DNA from: a bacterium
GTDB taxonomy: Bacteria > Patescibacteriota > Patescibacteriia > Patescibacteriales > GWC2-42-12
Direction: 5' to 3'
Length of the DNA stretch: 31,608 bases
NCBI GenBank assembly: GCA_030655095.1
Contig: JAURWF010000019.1
Coordinates: forward strand, 1-31,608
Position numbers and translations under genes: made by a program. Of the stretch, positions 15,598-22,850 are shown in pieces. Within the stretch, counting starts at the first letter, position 1; each line of letters begins with the position of its first letter. The notes beneath the pieces are model-generated. The model saw only the letters and a program-made list of their open reading frames with translations. It searched no databases and had not been told where the DNA came from.

Positions 15598-16386
15598 TTA
15601 TTTTACTTCTGTTTCTATTTTCTGCTCAACAACTGGTTCTACTTCCTCTATTTTTAATTCGGATTTTTCTTCTATGTTTTCTACAATGATATCATCAACT
15701 TTTTTTTCTTCTATTAATTCAACTTCTGATGTTAATTTTATTTCCTCAACTATTTGAGGTTCTGTTATTTTTAATTCACCTTTACCACTAATTAAAACTA
15801 AACCATTTCTACCTCCAGGAATAGCGCCTTTAATTAATAAAATATTATTATCCTTATCAATCTCTACAATTTTTAAATTTTGTGTTGTAATTTGTCCACC
15901 ACCCATTCTTCCTGCCATCTTTTTGCCCTTAAAAACATGTTGGGGTCCACCTGCTCCAATAGAGCCAGGCATACGCAATTGATCTTTGTTTCCGTGTGTG
16001 GCGTCTTGGCCTGAAAAACCATGACGTCTTACTACTCCCTGAAATCCCTTTCCTTTAGAATTTGCTACTACTTTAATTATATCACCAACAACAAAAGTGC
16101 TTACATCAATTTTATCACCAATTTTTAAATCAGCGGCCTCACTTCTAAACTCCTTTAAATATCTAGCTTTTATTCCAGCTTTTTTAAGATGTCCCAACTG
16201 TGGCTTTTTCATTCTTTTCTCTTTTTGCTCACCATAACTAATTTGAACAGCTTCATAACCGTCATTTTTTTTATCCTTTAACTGAACAACCGTACACGGA
16301 CCAGCCTGGACCTTAGTCACAGCAACAACTTGATCGTTCTGCCAAATCTGAGTCATCTCAATTTTTTTTCCTATAATAAATTTCAT
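15598..16386 (-). CDS. rplC: 50S ribosomal protein L3 (uL3) with acidic C-terminal tail
   Basis: 262 residues against 209 in E. coli. The core has KKIEMTQIWQNDQVVAVTKVQ, GKGFQGVVRRHGFSGQDATHG, MPGSIGAGGPQHVFKGKKMAG and GAIPGGRNGLVLI. L3 organises the peptidyl-transferase region. Residues about 207-262 form a Glu/Val/Lys-rich tail (EEIKLTSEVELIEEKK), unusual for an rRNA-binding protein. The start is preceded by a terminator-like hairpin and a 243-bp spacer after rpsJ. Confidence 0.96.
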   Translation of the reverse strand: MKFIIGKKIEMTQIWQNDQVVAVTKVQAGPCTVVQLKDKKNDGYEAVQISYGEQKEKRMKKPQLGHLKKAGIKARYLKEFRSEAADLKIGDKIDVSTFVVGDIIKVVANSKGKGFQGVVRRHGFSGQDATHGNKDQLRMPGSIGAGGPQHVFKGKKMAGRMGGGQITTQNLKIVEIDKDNNILLIKGAIPGGRNGLVLISGKGELKITEPQIVEEIKLTSEVELIEEKKVDDIIVENIEEKSELKIEEVEPVVEQKIETEVK

Positions 16387-16394
16387 AATTGTAT

Positions 16395-16424
16395 TAAAAA
16401 AACTGGTTATCTATCAGACCAGCT
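16395..16424 (-). terminator. Terminator-like hairpin just upstream of rplC
   Basis: On the minus strand CTGGT and ACCAG (plus 16418-16422 and 16403-16407) can pair and are followed directly by seven Ts (plus 16402-16396). It ends about 10 bp before the rplC start codon. The stem is short, so termination may be partial; this could be a leader attenuator. Confidence 0.45.
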
Positions 16425-16491
16425 TAAATCAAAAAACATACTTTTACAATTTAATGGCTGTTATTTTTTAAATATTACCTCTTAATAATAT

Positions 16492-16532
16492 TAATTCCTG
16501 TTTAAGTATTTTCCTAATAGGAATTGCTTAAA
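16492..16532 (-). other. Candidate structured RNA leader between rpsJ and rplC
   Basis: Two alternative pairings share this segment. One is TTTAAG (16501-16506) with CTTAAA (16527-16532), enclosing TTCCT (16511-16515) with AGGAA (16519-16523). The other is AATTCCT (16492-16498) with AGGAATT (16518-16524). Mutually exclusive stems upstream of a terminator-like hairpin resemble a ribosomal protein leader. No known leader family was recognised. Confidence 0.35.
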
Positions 16533-16548
16533 TCGTCATTAATATTTT

Positions 16549-16574
16549 ATTTTTATTTTTATTTTTATTTTTTT
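16549..16574. repeat. Hexamer array (ATTTTT) in the rpsJ-rplC spacer
   Basis: Three perfect ATTTTT units and a longer fourth lie in the rpsJ-rplC spacer. The run could partly reflect extreme AT content. Confidence 0.55.
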
Positions 16575-16632
16575 ATCACTCCACTCCCGCAAATTTGTAA
16601 AAACTATTTTATTATTTATAAATTCACAAATT

Positions 16633-16998
16633 TTACATTTTAATTTCTATATCTACTCCTGCTGGCAAATTCAAACTAGATAAAGCTTCAACTGTTTTAG
16701 CTGTTGGTTCAATAATATCAAGGAGTCTTTTATGGGTTCTCATTTCATACTGATCACGTGCATCCTTGTGAACAAAAGTTGAACTATTAACAGTATATTT
16801 TCTTTTTTCTATTGGTAATGGAATCGGTCCATAAATTTGAGCCCCGCTTCTTATTGCTGTATCAACTATAATTTTAGTAGACTGATCAATAATTTTATGG
16901 TCAAAAGATTTGATTTTAATACGGATTCTTTGTTTATCCTCGCTTACTTCTTTGACTTTTGTTTCTTGATTATCTTTTTTATCTTTAACTTCAGTCAT
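16633..16998 (-). CDS. rpsJ: 30S ribosomal protein S10 (uS10)
   Basis: 121 residues; the core from about residue 22 (QRIRIKIKSFDHKIIDQSTK) is typical, with SGAQIYGPIPLPIEKRKYTVN and FEMRTH-like YEMRTHKRLLDI. The first 21 residues are a charged extension (KDKKDNQETKVKEVSEDK). S10 is a 30S head protein and, as NusE, partners NusB/NusG. It has its own near-consensus promoter 76 bp upstream, so it can be expressed apart from tuf. Confidence 0.96.
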   Translation of the reverse strand: MTEVKDKKDNQETKVKEVSEDKQRIRIKIKSFDHKIIDQSTKIIVDTAIRSGAQIYGPIPLPIEKRKYTVNSSTFVHKDARDQYEMRTHKRLLDIIEPTAKTVEALSSLNLPAGVDIEIKM

Positions 16999-17073
16999 GT
17001 TTATTTTATAAATTTTAATTATATTTCTATTAAATCTACTGCTTAATAATTATTTTTATACACAATAAAATTA

Positions 17074-17102
17074 TTTATAGCATCTCTAAATATCTACGTC
17101 AA
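17074..17102 (-). promoter_or_regulatory. Promoter of rpsJ and the S10 operon
   Basis: On the minus strand: TTGACG (17102-17097), 17-bp spacer, TATAAA (17079-17074). Transcription would start near 17067, giving a leader of about 70 nt before rpsJ. It lies between the tuf terminator hairpin and rpsJ. Confidence 0.8.
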
Positions 17103-17122
17103 CCCTTAAATAAATATTTTAA

Positions 17123-17151
17123 TCCCTCCTAATCCAAAGACTGAGGAGGGA
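17123..17151 (-). terminator. Probable tuf terminator
   Basis: An 8-bp GC-containing stem, TCCCTCCT with AGGAGGGA, begins about 8 bp after the tuf stop codon and is followed on the minus strand by TTAAAATATTTATTT. The U-tract is imperfect, so termination may be partial. Confidence 0.65.
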
Positions 17152-17159
17152 CTAAATAT

Positions 17160-18350
17160 TTACTTTATAATTTTTGTAACTACGCCTGCTCCAACTGTTC
17201 TTCCGCCTTCACGAATAGCAAATCTCTGTTTTTCTTCTAATGCAATCGGCGCAATTAACTTCACCTTTAAACTAATTGTATCTCCTGGCATAACCATTTC
17301 TGTTCCTTCAGCCAATTCAACTTCTCCTGTAACATCAGTTGTACGAATATAAAATTGTGGTTTATAACCCTTAAAAAATGGTTTATGTCGTCCGCCTTCT
17401 TCTTTAGTTAAAACATAAATTTCACCTTCAAATTCAGTGTGAGGATGAACAGTCCCTGCTTTAGCTAATACCTGACCTCTTTCTACATCATCCTTTTTAG
17501 TGCCACGCAATAAAATTCCTGCATTATCACCAGCTCGCCCTTCATCTAAAGACTTATTAAACATTTCAATGCCAATGACAGTAGTTTTTTGTGTATCTTT
17601 TATACCAATAATTTCTATTTCTTCTCCAACTTTAATAATACCTCTTTCAATTTTACCAGTAACTACTGTGCCTCTACCTTCAATAGAAAAAATATCTTCA
17701 ATAGGCATTAAAAATGGTTTATCAACTTCACGCTTCGGTTCAGGAATATATTCATCCAAAGCTTTGACTAAATCTAAAATTGGTTGAGCGTCTTCGCCGT
17801 CAGGATTATTTAAAGCTTTTAAAGCAGAACCTCTAATAATTGGGGTAATATCGCCAGGAAAATCATACTTCTTTAATAAATCTCTAATTTCCTCTTCAAC
17901 TAAGTCAATTAATTCAGCGTCTTCAACCATGTCACATTTATTTAAGAAAACAACAATATAAGGAACGCCGACTTGTCTAGCTAAAAGAATATGCTCTCTA
18001 GTTTGAGGCATTGGACCATCAGTCGCTGCCACAACTAAAACAGCTCCATCCATTTGAGCAGCTCCAGTAATCATGTTTTTTACATAATCAGCATGTCCAG
18101 GACAATCAACGTGAGCATAATGACGTTTTTCAGATTCATACTCTACGTGACAAGTAGCGATGGTAATACCACGTTCTTTTTCTTCTGGAGCAGCATCAAT
18201 TTGATTAATATCTTTTTTAGACGCATTAAATCCTTTAGTCGCTGATACTTTTAGTATTGCTGCAGTTAAAGTTGTTTTACCATGGTCAACGTGACCAATT
18301 GTTCCTACATTAACATGCGGTTTTATACGTTCAAATTTTTCTGTTGCCAT
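17160..18350 (-). CDS. tuf: Elongation factor Tu
   Basis: 396 residues, the standard length. G motifs are intact: GHVDHGKT (G1), DCPGH (G3), NKCDM (G4) and SALK (G5), plus ERGITI in switch I. Domains 2 and 3 end with the normal GGRTVGAGVVTKIIK. EF-Tu delivers aminoacyl-tRNA to the ribosome. It is separated from fusA by the broken hicBA unit and an unrecognised gene, not adjacent as in the classical str operon. The 127-bp upstream spacer contains two stem-loops. Confidence 0.99.
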   Translation of the reverse strand: MATEKFERIKPHVNVGTIGHVDHGKTTLTAAILKVSATKGFNASKKDINQIDAAPEEKERGITIATCHVEYESEKRHYAHVDCPGHADYVKNMITGAAQMDGAVLVVAATDGPMPQTREHILLARQVGVPYIVVFLNKCDMVEDAELIDLVEEEIRDLLKKYDFPGDITPIIRGSALKALNNPDGEDAQPILDLVKALDEYIPEPKREVDKPFLMPIEDIFSIEGRGTVVTGKIERGIIKVGEEIEIIGIKDTQKTTVIGIEMFNKSLDEGRAGDNAGILLRGTKKDDVERGQVLAKAGTVHPHTEFEGEIYVLTKEEGGRHKPFFKGYKPQFYIRTTDVTGEVELAEGTEMVMPGDTISLKVKLIAPIALEEKQRFAIREGGRTVGAGVVTKIIK

Positions 18351-18416
18351 ATGTTTTTAGTTTAAAAATTATTAATTAATTTAATTTAATTCAATTTAAA
18401 AATTATTTGCGTTATT

Positions 18417-18463
18417 CATTAGACTTATTGCTCAATAAATCTAATGTAAATTTATTAATTTAC
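18417..18463 (-). other. Two stem-loops in the tuf leader
   Basis: Stem 1 pairs 18417-18429 with 18434-18446 around a 4-nt loop. Its single C/A mismatch on the plus strand becomes a G-U pair on the minus-strand transcript, which favours an RNA role. Stem 2 pairs 18446-18452 with 18457-18463 (7 bp, loop TATT). No T-run follows, so they are not an ordinary terminator of the upstream gene. Confidence 0.5.
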
Positions 18464-18477
18464 GAGATACAAAATAA

Positions 18478-18915
18478 TTAGAATGTAACTTCTTCTAAAT
18501 ATTGTCTATCTTCTTCTATTACATCTTCTGCATTCTTTTTTCTTGTACTTGGAATAGACCAACTTTTTCCTGTTTTTTTATTTAATTGATCATCTGATGA
18601 CCAATTAAAATCATCATCTTTTTCTTCAACCTCAAATTGATCTTCGTTGTATATCGCGGATGAAATTTTATCATTTTTTTCTCCACCAACTTTATTATCT
18701 TGTTCATTTTTCCAAATTGCAATATCACAATTGACTTTATCAAGCAATTCATCTTCTGTCAAATTTTTAATTTCACTCTTATTTAAAACTAGATTTTCAT
18801 AATCTTTTAATGGCAAAACTATGCAAGTTTCTTCTGCTTTTGCGCTATCAAAAATTATTAATTTATCACCAGTTTTCTTAGATAAATTTATTGCTCTTTG
18901 TAATTGATTTTGCAT
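18478..18915 (-). CDS. Uncharacterised acidic protein upstream of tuf
   Basis: 145 residues; I do not recognise a characterised family. The N-terminal 50 residues look folded (LSKKTGDKLIIFDSAK, then CIVLPLKDYENLVLN); the DYENLV strand-helix faintly resembles Phd/YefM-type antitoxins, but that is weak. The C-terminal two thirds are acidic and probably disordered, with two Trp-containing patches (FNWSSDDQ, SWSIPSTRKK) and an EDRQYLEEVTF end. It has a near-consensus promoter and is followed by tuf after 127 bp, so tuf may be transcribed from the same promoter. Confidence 0.75.
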   Translation of the reverse strand: MQNQLQRAINLSKKTGDKLIIFDSAKAEETCIVLPLKDYENLVLNKSEIKNLTEDELLDKVNCDIAIWKNEQDNKVGGEKNDKISSAIYNEDQFEVEEKDDDFNWSSDDQLNKKTGKSWSIPSTRKKNAEDVIEEDRQYLEEVTF

Positions 18916-18945
18916 ATAAAAATAATTAAAAAAATTTATTTTCTT

Positions 18946-18974
18946 ATTATATATTCTAAAAAATAAAAAGTCAA
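18946..18974 (-). promoter_or_regulatory. Near-consensus promoter of the acidic-protein gene (and possibly tuf)
   Basis: TTGACT (18974-18969), 17-bp spacer, TATAAT (18951-18946) on the minus strand. This is one of the closest matches to the sigma-70 consensus in the window. The start codon of the downstream gene is about 25 nt from the predicted start site. Confidence 0.8.
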
Positions 18975-19004
18975 CAGCTCAATTCTTTATTTATTTTTGA
19001 CAAG

Positions 19005-19106
19005 TTATTTGAGCCATGATTTTGCTAGCTCTCTTTCTAAAAAAGCTTTATTATATTCTTTTATAAAGAAAAAGATGCGAACCAAAAAGATAAGAAAAAA
19101 CCACAT
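19005..19106 (-). CDS. Possible 33-residue membrane peptide
   Basis: ATG at 19104-19106 opens a 33-codon frame ending in TAA at 19005-19007. The first about 15 residues are strongly hydrophobic (MWFFLIFLVRIFFFI), and the rest is charged and helical (EYNKAFLERELAKSW). It lies in the 265-bp gap between the broken hicA and the acidic-protein gene. Without homologues it could be a chance ORF or a gene remnant. Confidence 0.25.
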   Translation of the reverse strand: MWFFLIFLVRIFFFIKEYNKAFLERELAKSWLK

Positions 19107-19180
19107 TTGTGTGCCAAAATAATTACAAAATTTTATATTTATAATCACTTTAACACACACAAAAACTAATTCTTAAAGAA

Positions 19181-19426
19181 CTATTCTGAATAAAAATGTT
19201 TCATTAATTCAATCTCCGAAATATATTTTTGAGCTTGACGATAAATAGCTTTTACTGTGCCTCTATCAAGTTCAGAATGATTAGGAATTGTTAAAGTTTA
19301 TTTTATTTCTTTATTAAAAATTCGTCTCAATTTAACATGACTACCTTTTTGATTAACTATTTTAAAATTAAATTCTAAAAATATTTTAATAATTTTTTCA
19401 CCAGAAAAACTTTTTAACTTAGACAT
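19181..19426 (-). pseudogene. hicA: hicA toxin gene disrupted by an in-frame TAA
   Basis: The frame starts with ATG at 19424-19426, overlapping hicB by 8 bp. It encodes a HicA-like N-terminus with the catalytic-His context QKGSHVKLRR, then meets TAA at codon 43 (19300-19298). The same frame continues after the stop with TLTIPNHSELDRGTVKAIYRQ, the conserved HicA C-terminus, to a TAG at 19181-19183. Without the stop it would be 81 codons. CAA to TAA is the simplest lesion. The gene is probably inactive, unless the stop is a sequencing error. Confidence 0.8.
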
Positions 19427-19646
19427 AGACTTTTGTTTCTAATTCTATATTAACTAAAATAGAAGGCAAAGAAACTAAATCTAACTCAGCTAAATTCTCA
19501 CCATCTAAATGAAGTTCAACTGCTTCTTTTAAATTTTCTACTAACTCATCAAGTGTCTTTCCTTGTGTTACTAATGGCAAATCAATACATTCAGCAATAT
19601 AATATTTTTCTCCTTGATAAACATGAAATTGAATTATTTTTTTCAT
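19419..19646 (-). CDS. hicB: HicB-type antitoxin
   Basis: 75 residues with the HicB partial RNase-H-like fold pattern: YYIAECIDLPLVTQGKTLDEL then LKEAVELHLDGE. HicB proteins bind and block HicA mRNA interferases. It starts 7 bp after the fusA stop, so it is probably co-transcribed with EF-G. Its partner hicA, immediately downstream, is broken, leaving an intact antitoxin without an obvious local target. No DNA-binding domain is visible in this short form. Confidence 0.8.
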   Translation of the reverse strand: MKKIIQFHVYQGEKYYIAECIDLPLVTQGKTLDELVENLKEAVELHLDGENLAELDLVSLPSILVNIELETKVYV

Positions 19647-19653
19647 ACATTTT

Positions 19654-21729
19654 TTATTTTTTCATACCAATTATTTTTTCTGCAACATTTTTTGATACTT
19701 CGCTATAATGAGAGAATTCCATACTATAGCTTGCTCTACCTTGACTCATTGAACGAAGTTGCGTTGCGTAACCAAACATTTCAGACAAAGGTACTTTAGC
19801 TTTAATAACTTTAATATTAACACGATCGCTCATCTCATCAATTTGCGCTCTTTTGGAATTAAGATCACCAATAACATCTCCCATAAATTCTTCTGGCGTT
19901 ACTACTTCAACTTTCATTACAGGCTCAAGTATTATCGGATCAGCTTTTCTGGCTGCTTCTTGAAAAGCCATAGAACCAGCAATTTTAAAAGCAGATTCAG
20001 AAGAGTCAACTTCGTGATAAGAACCATCAAGAACAGTAACTTTAACATCAACTATTGGATAGCCTGCTGAAATACCTTTTTCTAAAGCTTCTTTAACTCC
20101 CTTGCCAATCGGCGCAATATATTCTCTAGGAATAGAACCACCTTTTACTGCATCAATAAATTCAAAACCCTTGCCCTCTGTTTGTGGCTCAACTCTTAAC
20201 CAACAATGACCATATTGACCTTTGCCTCCTGATTGACGAATATATTTACCTTCAGCTTCAGCTACTTTTTTAATAGTTTCACGATAAGCAACCTGAGGCT
20301 TTCCAACATTAGCCTCAACATTAAATTCTCGTCTCATTCTATCAACAATAATATCCAAATGAAGTTCACCCATACCAGCAATAATAGTTTGATTAGTTTC
20401 TTCATCGCTTCTAACTCTAAAAGTCGGATCTTCTTCTGCTAATTTAGACAAAGCAATTCCCATTTTTTCCTGATCAACTTTAGTTTTTGGCTCAATGGCA
20501 ACAGAAATAACAGGCTCAGGAAAAGTTATAGATTCTAAAATAAGTGGTCGTGATTCATTGCACAATGTATTTCCTGTAGTAGTATTTTTTAAACCAACAA
20601 CAGCGGCGATCTCGCCAGCATAAACTTCCTGAACATCTTCTCTATGATTAGCATGCAATCTAACAATTCTGCCAATTCTTTCTCTTTCACCGCTAGAAGT
20701 ATTTAAAACATAAGAACCTGATTGCAAAACTCCACTATAAATTCTAACAAAACAAAGTTTACCGACAAAAGGATCTGTAGCAATTTTAAAAGCTAAACCA
20801 GAAAAAGGCTCATTATCACCAGGAATAACTTCAATGTTTTTCTCTTCATCTTTAGCATCAATGCCAATAATAGGTGGAACATCTAATGGTGAAGGTAAAT
20901 ATTCAATAACTGCATCAAGTAAAAGCTGGACTCCTTTATTTTTTAAAGCACTACCACAAAGCACCGGCACAATTCTATTTGCAATGACAGCTTTACGCAA
21001 TTCTTTTTTTAAATCTGCTATAGGAATTTCTTCTCCTGCTAAATATTTATTCATTAATTCTTCATTATCTTCAACAATCGCTTCAACTAATTTATCACGA
21101 TATTCTTTAACTTTAGCCTTCATATCTTCGGGAACTTCAATATCTTCCCATTTAGTACCTAAAACATCTTGAAAAATTCTAGCTGTCTGATGAATTACAT
21201 CTATAATGCCATTGAATTGATCTTCAGTACCGATTGGTAATTGAATTGGAAAAGCATTTTTTGTTAATCTCTTATGTATTGAATCTAAATCAGTATAAAA
21301 ATTAGCACCAGTTCTATCTAACTTATTAATAAACGCTAATCTAGGAACTTTATATTTATCAGCTTGATGCCAAACAGTTTCTGATTGAGGTTCAACGCCA
21401 GCAACACCATCAAAAATAACAACGCCACCATCTAAAACACGCAATGAACGTTCTACTTCAACTGTAAAATCAACGTGTCCAGGAGTATCAATAATATTAA
21501 TACAACAATCTTTCCAAAAACAAGTTGTAGCAGCGCTAGTAATTGTAATACCACGCTCCTGTTCCTGCTCCATCCAATCCATTTCTGCAGCGCCATCATG
21601 AACTTCCCCTATTTTGTGCTTTTTACCTGTATAAAATAAAACACGCTCACTTACAGTAGTTTTACCAGCATCAATGTGAGCAATAATTCCAATATTTCTA
21701 GTTTTTTCTAATGAATATTCTCTAGGCAT
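19654..21729 (-). CDS. fusA: Elongation factor G
   Basis: 691 residues, normal length. AHIDAGKTT (G1), ERGITITSAATT (switch I), DTPGH (G3), NKLDR (G4) and SALKNKG (G5) are intact. Domain II-V signatures include GMGELHLDIIVDRMRREF and the C-terminal GYATQLRSMSQGRASYSMEF. EF-G drives translocation and, with RRF, ribosome recycling. It is separated from rpsG by a toxin-antitoxin pair, and the start lies 23 bp after the toxin stop. Confidence 0.99.
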   Translation of the reverse strand: MPREYSLEKTRNIGIIAHIDAGKTTVSERVLFYTGKKHKIGEVHDGAAEMDWMEQEQERGITITSAATTCFWKDCCINIIDTPGHVDFTVEVERSLRVLDGGVVIFDGVAGVEPQSETVWHQADKYKVPRLAFINKLDRTGANFYTDLDSIHKRLTKNAFPIQLPIGTEDQFNGIIDVIHQTARIFQDVLGTKWEDIEVPEDMKAKVKEYRDKLVEAIVEDNEELMNKYLAGEEIPIADLKKELRKAVIANRIVPVLCGSALKNKGVQLLLDAVIEYLPSPLDVPPIIGIDAKDEEKNIEVIPGDNEPFSGLAFKIATDPFVGKLCFVRIYSGVLQSGSYVLNTSSGERERIGRIVRLHANHREDVQEVYAGEIAAVVGLKNTTTGNTLCNESRPLILESITFPEPVISVAIEPKTKVDQEKMGIALSKLAEEDPTFRVRSDEETNQTIIAGMGELHLDIIVDRMRREFNVEANVGKPQVAYRETIKKVAEAEGKYIRQSGGKGQYGHCWLRVEPQTEGKGFEFIDAVKGGSIPREYIAPIGKGVKEALEKGISAGYPIVDVKVTVLDGSYHEVDSSESAFKIAGSMAFQEAARKADPIILEPVMKVEVVTPEEFMGDVIGDLNSKRAQIDEMSDRVNIKVIKAKVPLSEMFGYATQLRSMSQGRASYSMEFSHYSEVSKNVAEKIIGMKK

Positions 21730-21752
21730 AAATTAAGTTAATTTTTTAATTT

Positions 21753-22022
21753 TTATTTATATACATCGCCTCGCCAATCAATTCTATCAATATAAATTTT
21801 AAAACATTCAAATTGAAATTCAGCAATAATTCTTAATTTTCCAAAACGAATTCTATAAAATCCCTTCCATTCTCCTGCAAGTTTTTTAATATTAATATTT
21901 ACATCTTCTCCTTTAAATTTTTGTAAAACTATCTTTATTTTTTCAATAACAAAATCTTCTTTATAATTATTTTTTTCCAAAAATTTTAAAGATTCCCTAG
22001 AAAAATTAATCTGCCAATTCAT
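21753..22022 (-). CDS. RelE/ParE-superfamily toxin
   Basis: 89 residues with the RelE/ParE pattern: short N-terminal helices (ESLKFLEKN), IKKLAGEWKGFYRIRFGKLRIIAEF in the core, and YIDRIDWRGDVY at the end. RelE-type members cut mRNA on the ribosome, whereas ParE types poison gyrase; the class cannot be told here. The G-x-YRIRFGKLRII segment keeps the basic residues usual in RelE-like toxins. It overlaps its antitoxin by 4 bp and sits between rpsG and fusA. Confidence 0.8.
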   Translation of the reverse strand: MNWQINFSRESLKFLEKNNYKEDFVIEKIKIVLQKFKGEDVNINIKKLAGEWKGFYRIRFGKLRIIAEFQFECFKIYIDRIDWRGDVYK

Positions 22023-22216
22023 ATTTTAATATCAATACTTTTAGCAATATTACGAACGGGTTTATTGTAACGTTTTTCAATATCACTCTGTTCTTTTTGA
22101 GAAACAAAAGGCAAAATCAAAGCACGAAACTTCATTAATTCTTGTTGAAAAACTTCTCTTACACTTTCTTTTACTATCATCTTTAATTCTTTTTTAGGAA
22201 TAGTAACAGCGTCCAT
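22019..22216 (-). CDS. Antitoxin partner of the RelE/ParE-type toxin
   Basis: 65 residues. Identification rests on position (a 4-bp overlap with the toxin gene) and on the small, helix-rich, charged sequence (KELKMIVKESVREVFQQELMK) typical of antitoxins without a recognisable DNA-binding fold. It begins 51 bp after rpsG and no separate promoter was found, so the pair probably depends on str operon transcription. Confidence 0.65.
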   Translation of the reverse strand: MDAVTIPKKELKMIVKESVREVFQQELMKFRALILPFVSQKEQSDIEKRYNKPVRNIAKSIDIKI

Positions 22217-22267
22217 ATTTTTTTCTTTTATACTAAATTTTATTACTATAAAAAATTACAGTTTGTA

Positions 22268-22735
22268 TTACCGCGCAAAGTGCGCAAATGCTTTATTGGA
22301 TTCAGCCATTTTATGAACATCCATTCTTTTCTTAATGGCAGTTCCTTCTCCTTTTGCAGCATCCATAATTTCCATTGCCAACTTTTCAGCCATTGGTTTG
22401 CCTTTTTTAGCTCGCGCTGCTCCAAGAATCCAACGACAAGCCAATGCAAGTCGTCTCTCGCCTTTTACTTGATGAGGGATTTGATAATTTGCTCCACCAA
22501 TACGTCTACCACGAACTTCTAAAAGTGGCGCGACTTGCTTTAAAGCTTTACCAAAAACATGTCGTGGATCCTGTTTGGTTACTTCTTTAATAATATCCAA
22601 ACAATTATAAATTATTTTCTGCGCTACAGCTTTTTTACCGCCTTGCATAATATAATTTGTAAATTTAGCGATGTCAGTATCGTTATATTTACTATCTCCT
22701 AATATTTTTCTTTTAACAGCTGGTTTTCCTCTCAT
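22268..22735 (-). CDS. rpsG: 30S ribosomal protein S7 (uS7)
   Basis: 155 residues, normal length. MRGKPAVKRKILGDSKYND, then KFTNYIMQGGKKAVAQKIIY, VEVRGRRIGGANYQIPHQVK-like text and the C-terminal KMAESNKAFAHFAR identify S7, a 30S head organiser contacting E-site tRNA. Upstream lies an AGCTTTTT octamer array as at rpsC. The next gene is an antitoxin, not fusA. Confidence 0.97.
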   Translation of the reverse strand: MRGKPAVKRKILGDSKYNDTDIAKFTNYIMQGGKKAVAQKIIYNCLDIIKEVTKQDPRHVFGKALKQVAPLLEVRGRRIGGANYQIPHQVKGERRLALACRWILGAARAKKGKPMAEKLAMEIMDAAKGEGTAIKKRMDVHKMAESNKAFAHFAR

Positions 22736-22745
22736 ATATTTTTTT

Positions 22746-22773
22746 AGCTTTTTAGCTTTTTAGCTTTTTAGCT
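22746..22773. repeat. Octamer array (AGCTTTTT) upstream of rpsG
   Basis: Three perfect AGCTTTTT units plus a partial fourth (AAAAAGCT on the transcribed strand) begin about 10 bp upstream of the rpsG start. The unit is identical to the one upstream of rpsC, 10 kb away. Confidence 0.9.
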
Positions 22774-22850
22774 TACTTTTAAATTTTTAATAAATTTTCA
22801 GAAATAAAATTCGCAAACAAATTAATAATTAATCAAAGTTTTAAATTTAA

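Noticed and set aside
16999..17159. A tRNA gene in the tuf-rpsJ spacer or in other gaps
   Set aside because: No cloverleaf with a GTTC-type T-loop and CCA-end pattern was found in any spacer I read.
18997..19025. A plus-strand promoter at TTGACA (18997-19002)
   Set aside because: The sequence 17 bp downstream (TTTTGC) is not a usable -10, and no plus-strand gene follows.
19298..19300. Reading the TAA inside hicA as a sense codon (genetic code change)
   Set aside because: TAA ends many intact genes in the window, and known code changes in this radiation affect TGA. A pseudogene or sequencing error is simpler.
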